From the NCBI GenBank assembly GCA_963971405.1, contig OZ020484.1, positions 9,858,001 to 9,922,000 of the forward strand: a DNA stretch of 64,000 nt, read 5' to 3'. The notes beneath the pieces were generated by a model that ran no database searches, was not told where the DNA came from, and worked only from the letters and a program-made list of their open reading frames with translations. Origin of the DNA: Psococerastis gibbosa (Eukaryota; Arthropoda; Insecta; Psocodea; Psocidae). Position 1 is the first letter of the stretch. Each line of letters begins with the position of its first letter. A program made the position numbers and the translations under genes. Of this stretch, positions 27,740-56,100 are shown piece by piece.

Positions 27740-28012
27740 GGCGGATATTCCACCGGCGATTTTGCTTCAAATTTGATTTTATTATTGACGTTTCTTTTGT
27801 TTTAAGGAGACTATTTTGTAGATACTTAACGTATCTATTATAAATTATGTTATATAATATGGTAGAGACTTATTAATGATGTGTGCTACCATATTATTAT
27901 AACTTAATTTATATTAGATAAGCTAAGTATCTACATAGTAGTCTCCTTAAAACAGAACAAACGTCAATGACAAAATTTTATATGAAGTAAAATCACCGGT
28001 GGAATAGCCGCC
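27740..28012. mobile_element. TTA-MITE, subfamily b (upstream of UGT)
   Basis: A 273-bp hairpin with ATA on both sides (27737-27739 and 28013-28015). The arms and centre match 11099-11367. It starts about 195 bp upstream of the UGT start codon, so it may lie in or beside the promoter. Confidence 0.85.
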
Positions 28013-28015
28013 ATA

Positions 28016-28525
28016 CCTATATTAACAAATAATCCGCCGGGCTTTCAATTATTATATTATACTTATTATAACTGTAACATATAGGCCTACTGTACTGAAT
28101 ACTGTAACTACAATTATTATAATAGTAACAAAATCCCCTATACTATAATGAAAAAAAAATCTATTTTCGAAGCGCAGCAACTGCTTATAAAAGAGTAGTG
28201 TAGTAATACATTTATAATATTTTAAGCAGTTAATTGTAAGAGGGGGCCTTTCCCCTAATATTCGCTACAAACATTGTTTTTTCTCATTAAAGACGATGAT
28301 TATTGTTAGTATTATTAAATAAAAATAAAATAAACATTAGTAGAGTAAAAAGGGGGCTCTGGCACAAACCCCACCCCCCGTCGAGCTATCCCATCTATAA
28401 ATAAATGGGGATGCGGGATGGTATTATTATGTATCGTATTTTTGTAATATATGCTCCTTGTCCAGGGAATACTGGATAAGGAAAAGAAAGAAAGAAAAAA
28501 AATTAAACAACAGTATATTCTCATG
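28016..28525. other. Spacer upstream of UGT, no gene seen
   Basis: AT-rich DNA with A-rich runs. The segment CTCCTTGTCCAGGGAATACT plus an (AAAG)n tail at 28450-28500 recurs at 59150-59190, so it is a repeat end, not a gene. Confidence 0.5.
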
Positions 28526-28930
28526 AGTGGTTGATCGGAATGCTGGGCCCCACGCGTTAAAGAAGAGCAAATGCTACACACGGCAGAGATGAGAATGCTT
28601 AGATGGTCTCTTGGTCTAACCCTAGCGGACAGACGGAGGAATGACGATATCCGGGCAGATATGCAAACGGCGAGTATCGTTGACAAAATACGTGAGCGTC
28701 GGCTGGCTTGGTGGGGCCATGTTGAGAGACGAAACCCCGAAGAACTTATACAGAGAGTGCGGCGGGTTCAAGTGGAGGGCAGAAGAAATGTTGGCCGCCC
28801 AAAGATCACAGTAGAGTGGAAGATTCGAGCTGACATGGGAGCGTGTGGGATCTCAGCCGCAACAGCTCAAGATAGAAAAGCCTGGAAAATCGCCTGTCGT
28901 GTCGCTGACCCCAAACCGGGATAAAGCGAA
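28526..28930 (+). mobile_element. LINE ORF2 C-terminal end (RTE-like)
   Basis: A 117-residue open frame (28571-28924) reads LHTAEMRMLRWSLGLTLADR, then RERRLAWWGHVERR and EGRRNVGRPKITVEWKIRAD. This is the conserved C-terminus of RTE-like ORF2 proteins, followed by an A-rich tail. No upstream reverse transcriptase was found. Confidence 0.85.
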
Positions 28931-28939
28931 GAAAAAAAA

Positions 28940-29570
28940 AAAAGAAAAAAAAATATTCTCATGAGTGGTTACACCTACACAAACAGCCACTCCAACTCAT
29001 TCTCTCACTCAATCACCAGCTCGCACTCACACTTAGGGCCTTCACGACACTCACTCAGTCACTAAATGTAGTCTACTGTATGTCAAATACTTTAATATCA
29101 AAATGTGCCTGGCATTAACTTAGTGAGTTAATGCCCCATTAAAAGTGATATTAATCTAAGGAATAGGACATGAAATAATTACAATGCAACTTTTAGGCCT
29201 ATATAGCCTATATCACACGTACAGTGTATTTGACCTTGAACTTACAATAGGATTACAATAAATGGTTTTATGTGACTACGAAAAAACGTATGTTACGACA
29301 TTCTAGTTTATTGACAATGCTTGAAATGTAGCAATTTTAAATCTAGCTTTCCTTACATTCACTTCTAATATAATTTTCCTCCCCACAGTGTACGTAGAAT
29401 TTTTTAGTTTCACAACTCTGACTCACTTGCACAAGTTACTTTCTCTGTACTGTACTTACAGTAGGGCCAACAGCAATATGTTGAGCCAATACTGCGTCAG
29501 CATTCTCGCGTCTGGTCAAAGCTGAACAAATTCTAACGCTTGCCAATTGCCATTCCGTCGCTAATAGTTA
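28940..29570. other. Spacer between UGT and SLC16-A, no gene seen
   Basis: A stretch of CACTC-rich sequence near 28980-29060 and otherwise AT-rich DNA. No exon-like segment was recognised. Confidence 0.45.
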
Positions 29571-29576
29571 TTATAA

Positions 29577-29897
29577 TACATTACAACCTCTTTAATCCAA
29601 ACCTCTGTAGTCCGAACGTCCACTAATTCAAACGCCGTCGTGAAATAAATAAAAATAAATACTGTGCTGTACATACTCGTAAATGCCGAGCAATAGTGTC
29701 CGAAAGAAACATTCTTCCTTCATCAGACGCGCTATACGGTTTTTGTAACATATGATAAACCATTTTATTGTACATAAAACCAACTTTTAGTGCATGGGTA
29801 ATATGTACTTTACATGTGAAAATCACAATGTTTTCTATAATCTGAACGACTTGATAATCCGAACTCCCGCCGGTCACAGTTAGTTCGGATTACTGTA
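29577..29897. mobile_element. pogo-like MITE
   Basis: The left end ACAACCTCTTTAATCCAAAC and the right end GTTCGGATTACTGT are roughly inverted, with AATCCGAAC repeats inside, as in pogo/Tigger termini. No transposase. Confidence 0.5.
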
Positions 29898-30219
29898 CAA
29901 AAAAAAAACGACTTATATTATAAAGAGAGCCTTCGACCCATTTCACGGGTCTTCTGATGCGCCTCCCACGGGGTTTTGGCACTGATTGATGTACGGCATT
30001 AATTTTTCAAGCCTGATTTGTTATGGAGCTACTCAAAAATAAAAGACATTGAGTCTCATAGATCTGCACATCCGCGGGCTCCTTTGGGGCTCGCAAGCTT
30101 CTTTCGAGCAATTAAGTGTTTGTTTAAATTGAAATTACTTAAGACAATAACAAATTTTATAAAGCTAGAGAAGACATAATAATGCTACAATTATGAGAAC
30201 AATAAATATTTTGAATATA

Positions 30220-30428
30220 CAGGGTTTGTCCGGAAAGTAATATCAGTGAATTTTTTTTACGGAGACTGTATGTGACCACTACAACGAACGGTAGCCAGCT
30301 GACGCTTGTTGGAACTTGTTGCCAGATCCCCCCACCAAAATCTGAGCAAGTAAAGCGCGCGCTTGCGCGTACAGTCTACGCAAAAAAAATAAAAAAATTC
30401 ACTGACATTACTTTCTGGACAAACCCTA
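30220..30428. mobile_element. mariner-like MITE
   Basis: Inverted ends CAGGGTTTGTCCGGAAAGTA and TACTTTCTGGACAAACCCTA with TA on both sides. 209 bp, no transposase frame. Confidence 0.8.
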
Positions 30429-30499
30429 TATGAGCACATCCTAGCCTCCTGGATCTGGCTGACTAAATAGGTTGAGTAGAGAAACCCGGTAGTGAGTTT

Positions 30500-30510
30500 G
30501 ATTTGGCATA
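30500..30510 (-). terminator. SLC16-A polyadenylation signal (candidate)
   Basis: The minus strand reads AAAATAAATTATG about 65 bp after the SLC16-A stop. Confidence 0.45.
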
Positions 30511-30569
30511 ATTTATTTTTCATGTTGAATAGGAACACGGGCGCCATACGGTTGAAATAATTTCAGCAG

Positions 30570-47096
<16,527 letters not shown>

Positions 47097-47261
47097 GTTT
47101 AAGCTTTGCAAAAATTAGCAAGCCATCACAAATTGAAATGAACTTGTACACATTATTTACAAACAAAGCAAAGTGAAATGTAAACACAGACACTGTATTC
47201 AATGTGAACATCCGGTGTGAGTAGAGCCCGTTAGGCGTGTATTCCACTTGTTATATTTTTG

Positions 47262-48105
47262 CTTTCCAATTTATACGTAGTATAAGGAAAGCTTTGTGAC
47301 GGTCGAAATTTTCGATTCCGAGATTTCAACGGATTTACACGTTTTGAGGTCCCAGGAACCCAAAAAAGTGGTTTTTACAAAATGTCTGTCTGTCTGTGCG
47401 TCGATTTCCGGGCAAACTACTCGGTGGATTTGAGTGAAATTTGGCATGTAGGTTTACAAAAATCATACCTCGCAACAATTTTTTTTTATTTTGGGCTAAC
47501 TCAATTTGGGGGGGGGGGGGGGTTTACTCTCAAAAAAACTCCAAAAAAACGTCTAAAAAATTATTTCTCAAAAAAGGCTCCAACGATTTCTTTTAAATTC
47601 ACATATATTGTAGTCGTTATTAATATTAACGAAATGCGTGGGGTCGCTTGCCCCTTGATAGGTTGCTTCTGGGGGTAAAAAAATAAAAATAACTAAATTT
47701 TAATGAAAAATGACTAAAAAATAATTTTTCTGCGAAACCTTTCTATCGATGATTTCTACCTTCAGGCATGTTTTAGGTGTTAAATTGAGTAACGAAACCG
47801 GACAGGTTGCTTTCCCAGAAAAGTATTTGGTTTTGTAAAAAAAAATGTTTTTTTGAAAAAATGATAGAAAATTCACGCTTAAATGCATTGCGTGCCCTGC
47901 CATTATTGCTGTGTGATGTGTTGGTCTGACCTATCTAGAAATTACCTTACTTCCAGTGACGTCAGATGGGAACCCCCCCCCTCCCGAAATATCGGAAATT
48001 TAACGATAGGAAAATTATTTACCATGAAATTACTCATTTTCTCTATCTACTAATTTTGATAAATTGGAAATCATATTCGAGTATACTCGGACCGGTTCTC
48101 TTCAT
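47262..48105 (+). repeat. R850 repeat, best copy (between SLC16-A and B)
   Basis: Starts GCTTTCCAATTTATACG, contains GATTTCCGGGCAAACTAC, ATTTGGCATGTAGGTTTAC, GAAACCTTTCTATCGATG and CCAGTGACGTCAGATGGG. Very similar over its length to 9539-10370. It starts about 165 bp upstream of the SLC16-A start codon, so the SLC16-A promoter may include it. Confidence 0.8.
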
Positions 48106-48134
48106 TTGTGCATTAAAAAGTGGTGAAATTTCTG

Positions 48135-48190
48135 TTTTGAGGAGACTTTTATGTAGATACTTAACTTATCTATTATAAATTAAGTATAAA
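48135..48190 (+). mobile_element. TTA-MITE subfamily b fragment
   Basis: GAGGAGACTTTTATGTAGAT then ACTTAACTTATCTATTATAA matches one arm of the subfamily-b hairpin; the rest is missing. Confidence 0.65.
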
Positions 48191-48710
48191 AAGAAGTATG
48201 CACTCGCTTATGTCTGTTTTTCACAATAACATTTTAAAGCTCGAAAATTAACAAAGTTCATTACCTTAGACAGCATTTTCGTTAGTAGAAAATGGCATCT
48301 TTTTTGCCACTTTAATTAAAACTGTCTTTCGAACAAACAAGTAACAAAGGTTTGCGGGTTGAGGTTTTGTGCTTGGCCTAACGTTGTGAATTAAGAAACC
48401 CACTATTTTGAGCCCATTTAAAATTCAATATATTTCGCCTGGGGGAGACCCCCCCCCCTCACCCCGCAGTCTTGCATTTTTAAATTTTTATTAATACATC
48501 TTCGTCTGTATCATAATCTATATTTTTAACTAAAAAAATGCGTAAAACCCGACTATTCTACACCTAAGTTATATTTTTAAAAAAATCCTTCGGCGGAAAC
48601 CATTTTGGATCAGTCGATATCGGTCTTATCGATACACATACAGTACATACAGTATGTATCAAATTTTGAATGGGGGTGGTTTCAGGCTCAATGGGTCATG
48701 AAATTAAAAG
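48191..48710. other. Spacer between SLC16-A and B, no gene seen
   Basis: AT-rich sequence with C runs near 48450. Nothing exon-like was recognised. Confidence 0.45.
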
Positions 48711-48714
48711 GTAA

Positions 48715-48955
48715 GAAGAAATTTTGCGGAACATTGGTCACCTCTCATTCAATAGCTAATAGGTAGGTAGATGAAATCTCCCTAAAAACCTAGTCACTTA
48801 TTAGAACTGAGAACACTTTTGCAGTATATAATATACTGCAAAAGTGTTTTATTTTTATTGTTGTTAGTTATTTAAATTAAATTTAAGATTTTAGGGAGAT
48901 TCATCTAGACTACCTAAGTTTATTGAGATGGCGACCAATGTTCGGCTTTCGGAAA
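48715..48955. repeat. Hairpin repeat (between SLC16-A and B)
   Basis: Nested inverted arms: GGAACATTGGTCACC with GGCGACCAATGTTCGG, AGATGAAATCTCCCTAAAA with its complement, and a perfect central AACACTTTTGCAGTATAT palindrome (48812-48848). From 48956 to 49540 nothing further was recognised. Confidence 0.75.
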
Positions 48956-49544
48956 ATGTCTTCACAACTTTTCATTTCATGCCCCCCTGAGCGTAAAGCC
49001 ACCCTCCGTTCAAAATGTTATATATATACGAGTAGTTGGGTGTTTTTATGTATGCATGTAGGCTATATCGATTTTAGGAAACACTCTAACTTCCATAGAT
49101 ATTATTCGATTTTTCTGAAACTTGGGACAAAAATTGATCATACAAATGTCTTGATCGAGTTCGTTAACCAGCTTGATCCACTATTTAGTTACAAGATGGC
49201 GGCCGATTGAAACCTAATATAGTTCATATCTCAGTTAATATTGGTCGCAGAGGAATGAATTAAAATCTGGCTGAAAGTTCGTATTATTATTATCGATAAT
49301 GATTATCCCCACTTTTTACGACAGATCAACAATTTTAATATGGCATCCAGTCAAAGTGTAAATAATTTGATAAATAAAAGTTCATAGTCGGCATTGTGAT
49401 TCGAAATTTGGAACACAAGAGTGTTTTGTGTGTTGATGTTGTGGTCGGGAAAATAATGAAGTATTTTTTGTTTGTTATTACATAGGCCTACATAGCCTAG
49501 GTAGTGTAGAGGAAAAGCAGGGTCTGTGGAATCTCCCTACTCCT

Positions 49545-49830
49545 GCAGCCTGATCGAGGCGATTATAATACCGGGGTTAAATAAATACCCTAGGATTATA
49601 ACTATAAACAAACAAATTTTGAATAGCACTTTCCATTATAAAATTATCTTGTTTACCAGCAGTCTGATCGAGGCGATTATAATACCGGTATTTATTTAAT
49701 CCCCTGCTATTAAAAATGTAAACAAGATAATTTTATAATGGAAAGTGCTATTCAAAATTTGTTTGTTTACAGTTATAATCCTTGGGTATTTATTTAACCC
49801 CGATATTATAATCGCCTCGATCAGGCTGCA
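49545..49830. mobile_element. Foldback element FB-A, two copies joined
   Basis: A start GCAGCCTGATCGAGGCGAT at 49545, a second start AGCAGTCTGATCGAGGCGA at 49658, and one end CGCCTCGATCAGGCTGC at 49830. One copy appears to have entered another at the spacer TTGTTTAC. Confidence 0.8.
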
Positions 49831-49947
49831 GATCGGCCAGAGCTGAAAGTTTTTTTTAAATTTAGTTATAATTGTATTGTATTGTGTACAATATAATTAT
49901 TCATCCATTCATTCATTCATTCATACTCCAATTGTGAAATGTCAAAC

Positions 49948-49958
49948 GGTTTTATTGA
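49948..49958 (-). terminator. SLC16-B polyadenylation signal (candidate)
   Basis: The minus strand reads CAATAAAACC about 215 bp after the SLC16-B stop. Confidence 0.4.
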
Positions 49959-50168
49959 CATATGAGATGCAAGGAGTGCATCTGTGATAAAGATATAATG
50001 AAGGTGCCTATAGGTATTACATTGCACTTGTATTATATTGTTGAATTATTTACTAAAGCATTAAATGAGATCGGTTCGTATATATAGCTGGGTTAATACT
50101 ATATAATACATAAATTGATGGTGTACACCATCCGATGACTGTCAGGGATAATACAATAAAAATAAAAT

Positions 50169-53100
50169 TTATGGATTGCTCGTTGGTAGTTGATGATGTC
50201 TTGTGATGTAAGCAAATGGAACGAACAGCAAGGCTGAAAGAATGAACAATCCTCCAGCCAGCCAAAATACGATGTCGTAACGTTCTTCATCACCGTTAAT
50301 ATGTAAGAGATAACCTGTAAGCAAACGGAAACGAATTAATTATATTAATTTAATTTATTTTATAAATCGACTTTGATGGCAAGGTGGTAGCGTGTTTGTG
50401 CTTGTGCGAGTCTCTAAAAGCCATGCGATCGGAGACGGGTGGTAACTCAACTCGGGTACTTACACCTACAGAGGTGACTGAAGAAGTCAATCGGATACAT
50501 TCATTAAATTGTTTGTACGCGATTAACATTAAAAAAAATTGCAATAATGATTAATATTAATAAATAATAATTTTTGAAATCTCTCCCTTTTCCCAAATCT
50601 GAAAATGTCTTCTACTTGGCGTTCACTTTGGTAATGTTAGTGAACAACTCGCATATTTGAAGAAAAAAATGGTTTCAACTTAGTCTTCAGCATTATTATA
50701 ATTATTTTAATACCCAGGTTAATATAATACCGGGGTTTGTTTTTTAATATCGCATTATAGTGAGGTGTCATGTGACATGTGTTGAACTTATTGGTTCAAA
50801 ACAATTGAATAAACTCCGGTATTATAAATAATGATGGGGCTGCTAAAGACTAAGAATCAAAGTTTAAACAATTTTTTTCTTCAACTATGCGAGTTTTTCA
50901 CTAACATCACCAAAATGAACAAGAATTGACCTTGTATTTTTTAAAATCTGAATTAAATAATTTCTCGTTTCACAGCCGCAAAGTTATGAATATTTATGAA
51001 TATTAGTATTGTTAGCAGATGTTTTCGCCAAGGCCGTGACCCGGTTTTGATTTCGGGGGGGGGGGGTCCAACATTTTTTTAAACGTAATTTATTAATGAA
51101 TTGATGGATAAATTCTTCAAATCATAGAGGTTTACATAAAAAAATTATTTAGGGGGGGGGGGGTTCGGACCCCATGGACCACCCCCCTGGGCACAGCCAT
51201 GGTTTTCGCGCTAACTTTATAATATTTCTCTGTCTATAAATACTCTACTGTACTACAGTAAACTGAATAAAGACATACCACTGAACGGAGGTCCCGCAAT
51301 CATGAGTACGCCTATGAACATTAGAGAAACTCCAGATGCGTTTGCTAATCGTGCAATTCCAAAAAATTCAGCTAACATAGCAGGTTTGTATACGGCATAG
51401 CAAGCTGAAATTGTAACAAGTTACCTGTACCTCATTGTCAATTAATTGATTTGTTAAGTTTTACGATACATCATAAAAAATCCCTTTCGGCCTTTCTTAC
51501 ACTTGACGATGGCGTGAACCGAAACTGGTTGTGTTTTTTAATGATATACAACGTAAAACTTAACAAAATATATAACGTATTCAAAATGAGTGACGGCAAA
51601 TTTTACAAAGTTACTAAGGAGACTATTATGTTTCCTGTTACCTGTTAGCTGTACGGCACATAAGTTACCTGTACAAACCAAAAATGCATTGCATTACATG
51701 TGAGGTGCCTTTCTGACGGCTTTCGACCGCAAGTTCCCTTCAAGTTAAAGTTATCATTTAAGCCTATATAAACTGGTCTGTAACGAGCTCAATTTCTTCG
51801 GCGTTGGGTCAGTAAAGTCAAGATTAGCTACAACGAATGAGATGGTCGAAAAAGTCATATTAAGCCATTATTAGAACAATAGTCAAAAAAGCTAGAACTT
51901 GGCCATCATTCCCTCTCTTTGCGTCTCTCGGTTTATTCCAGCTGCGGCACTTGTTCTTATACAAGACATTGCGAATTTTTTACTCTATCAGTGGGGACAT
52001 GGTAGAGTGACCCAGACCAGCAAATACTAGAAGAATTGAGCACCTTGTGGTACCAAGGGCATACATAGCAAATTTTACCAAATCCTACCAATATATAGCA
52101 CCAAAATTATTTAACTTACTTAATATTTGTCCTGGGTCACTGTCAATAAATAAATTTTCCAAATTCGACCGGGAATGGCTGATGAGACGGGAAGAGGTGG
52201 AATCTTTATTTGAAATAGTGGACTAGACTGTTATGTGTTTACGAGAGATCTGTTATTAATATGTAAGTGTAGTTTAATAAGTTAAATTAAGTCTAGTTGA
52301 ATTTTTTTCTTTTTTCTTTAGTTTTAGAGTAGGGTAAATTGTTATAGGTCTTCATGTGGGGCTTTACAATTATTGTATTTACATTTTTCTATATTTAATA
52401 CATTCATTCATTCATAGTATTGTATTACTATACATTGCTGGCGTAGGGCTAGATCGAATGCTGGCATATGCCAAAGTTGAGATTTTACCACTTGTTTTAT
52501 ACTAAGAGTCTAAAGGCAACATTTGGTAATTATAGTCGTCGTATATAGTGATAATTTCAATTGTATGAATGAATGAATAACCACTTTATTGCAACAATAC
52601 AATTGCTGAACAATAAGACTATAAAGTCATTTTTCCATGTTAACCATAGTATATATATTAATATAACTTAAATTATATGAAATATAAAACGGATGGAAAA
52701 AAAGATAATAACGAAGGAGGGTACAGGCGGGAAAGGGGGGGGGGGTCCATTGTCTGTATCGCTACGGGGCCAGATAACAGGGTTTAGGTGCTATCGAAAA
52801 TATATAATTTTACTTTAGTTTTAAACTGATTGAGTGATCCAGCCGCCCTAGCAGTGCCGGATTAACCCATGGGCACTTGGGGCACAGGCCCCCGGCCCCC
52901 CAGAAATGCCTAAAATTCCGCCCCCCCAACAAGATTTTTTTTCGATAGAAATATAAAAAAAAAAAAATTGAAATTGGTGGGAGATTATATATTTTTTTCT
53001 TTTGTTTTGCTGCAGCCTGATCGAGGCAATTATAATACCGGGGTTAAATAAATACCCTAGGATTATAACTGTAAACAAACAAATTTTGAATAGCACTTTC

Positions 53101-56100
53101 CATTATAAAATTATCTCTTTTACATTTTTATTACCAGGGATTAAATAAATACCTGTATTTATTTAATCCCCTGGAATTAAAAATGTATACAAGATAATTT
53201 TATAATGGAAAGTGCTATTCAAAATTTGTTTGTTTACAGTTATAATTCTAGGATATTTATTTAACCCCAGTATTTATTTAATCCCCTGGTTTTAAAAATG
53301 TAAACAAGATAATTTTATAATGGAAAGTGCTATTCAAAATTTGTTTGTTTACAGTTATAATCCTAGGGTATTCATTTAACCCCAGTATTATAATCGCCTC
53401 GATCAGGCTGCAGGCTGCTGGTAGATTTATGAATTTTAGAGGAGTTTTCACCAGTGGCGGACGAAGCGACCGGCACTGTGGGCACTTGCCCCCCCCCCCT
53501 TTGGAAGGCGTTTATATTCTTTGCCTCTGAAATCTAAGTGTTACTGCACTCAAAATGCGTAAAACTCCACTATTTCAGCCCTATTTTTAAAATATTTTCT
53601 CGCCCACCTGTTCAAAGTTATATTAATTTCTTGTAATTTATACCTTATTCCTCTCAAAATACGTAGAACCCCAATATTTCAGCCCTATTTTTCAAAAAAA
53701 TGCACACGGGGGAGACCCCCGGGCCCCCCTCGTACGCAGTTATATTAATTGCCTGTAAACTCTCAAAGTTACTGCTATCAAAATGACTAAATTCAAACTA
53801 TTTCAGGTCTGTTTTCGCTAAACTTCCTCCCCCGTGGGAGACCCTGCCCCCTTCGAAAACCTATCGTTACGCCCCTGTCAAGTGCCTCCCCTTTTATGAG
53901 GTCTGGGTTGCACCCATGGCCCCCACATATCTTGTGCCCCCCCCCAGGGGTTAATCCGGCACTGCGCCCTAGTCTCAGCAGGTAGGCCTAGTTGGTTCCA
54001 CAGTCTTGTGTAAATAATTGTTGACTGTCCGTATCTGGCTGTCCTATGTACGGGTATTTCATAAAGTGTCCCGTTTCTATGTGTGGGCAGTTTAGCATAT
54101 TTTTCCCGGATATATTGGGGTACGTTGTACCAGGGGCGTAAAGTTGGGGGGGGAGGCACGGTCCAACTTGCCCCCAGCTGCTTTTGGGAGGGGGTTAACC
54201 CCCAACCTTTTCAACTATTAAAATGCGTAAAATCCTAATATAATATCTTGCTCTTATATTTTCATTTTTTCCTTATCCTGCCTGATGCCGTCATAAGGTC
54301 TACTTAGTTTTGCCCCCGCCATCATTCTAAAACTTTACGCCTCTGCGTTGTACTATAATTTCAAATAATCTAGCCTAAATCGTGGAAGTGGATGACTATA
54401 TGACTATAATCCTCTACAATCGGTACATTTTAAAATAAATAATAACTTAGTCAATACTTGTATATTATGTCATCGTCAAACCGGTTTTTTAGTGTTTTAT
54501 GTAATATTGATTAAGCTATTATTTATTTTAAAATATGTATTCAAAATTTTACAAAAATAAAAAGGAGACGATTTTATTTTTCAAGAATCGGCTTACATAT
54601 ACTTAAGTTCAACCGCGCGAAATTAATATTTTTAAAAATCGCGTATGCTATACCTGTATAAGCCCCAGACTCGACTGACTGCTCTCGTAACTCGTAAGTC
54701 GTAACTCGTTTTCATGCATCTGCAGCTGTGCACTGACGCCTTGGGTCAGCAGTGCAGTGTCCTCAGATTTTGCCGACTACTGGTCGTCTAGGCCCATAAT
54801 TATATAGTATATATATAGGACCAGGACGGTCATGTGACTTGTAAAAGGCTGCGTTACGAAAGGATTAATATTTTTCGTGGACTATACTCTATTCCGATCC
54901 GATTTACCAAAAAATACGCGTTGTCAAGTCCATAGCCAGGATTTCGGGGGGGGGGGGGTTTAACCCCAATGAACCCCCCCCCCCTTGGCTACGGCCTTGC
55001 GTGTTGTCCTCATTTATGATTTTGAAATCTAATACTTACCATGAGCAAACCCCACCATGACGCAATAGTAGACGTGATAGTATAGGGAACAGACGTAAGA
55101 ACTAAATATAACTGTTACTCCAGTTATTGTTGTCGCTAAAATGTAAACAGTCTTGTATGAAACCTAAAACAAAAATTCCGTTACAGTATAGCCTACATTA
55201 AATTGCAGTATTATATGGCATAGGACTGACATTAAATTAACTTTGGTTAATATTAATAATAGGCTAACCTCCTCGTTTTTTATATTCTCAAATTTCGGTT
55301 ACAACGAGGAGGTTACCTCTTCAACCAAAATTACTTTAATGTCAGTGTCATATATATACCATATAATACTGAAATATAATGTATAAAGCTTTATGGAATA
55401 AAGTAAGCTCATAGACCTGTTAGGTTAGATGGTTGTGTATCTGAGCTAACCTGTCCAGCTATGGGGTCGAATCCCGCCAAGTCCAGTATTTTCTATATTC
55501 TCCAATTGTGATTAATCTGTTACAGTACTCATTTTTGTAAATAAGGAATGTTATAAAATTCAGCTAGCAATTGATTAAAACATACTTCGGAGATGAAGTC
55601 AAGACGTCAACTATCAAGGATCAACAATTTATCTGTTCAATTTTTCATTGCTGCGTGGCTGGCGGCTTATAAATCCAATGCTATAAAGTGACTGCCACTC
55701 ACAATTTACCGTAATACACTTCGTGATATAATGTAAATTAATAAGAGCACACAGACGCCAGCACCCGGGCGGGGCACCTCATTCTAAACCTGACTGTTAA
55801 GATGTGAAAAGTAATCATTAAATCTTACCATGGTAGAATGACTAATGAACCCCAAAAATAGCCTCCAGAACGTATTTGAAGCTCCCAACAGAGCAAGAAA
55901 CCTGGTTTTTTCAAGACCGTGAATATTGTAATCGCTATCGATGCGACCTGCAAATAAAATACATTAAGTTAGTAGGTACTGCGTAAGCTATCATGCCGAA
56001 CAAGATTTATTGTACATAGCAAGGATGGCAGGAAGACGACTGCCGGGACTTCGCCGAAAACGCTGGAAGGATGAGTTGGAAATTGACCTTCGCGAGTTTG

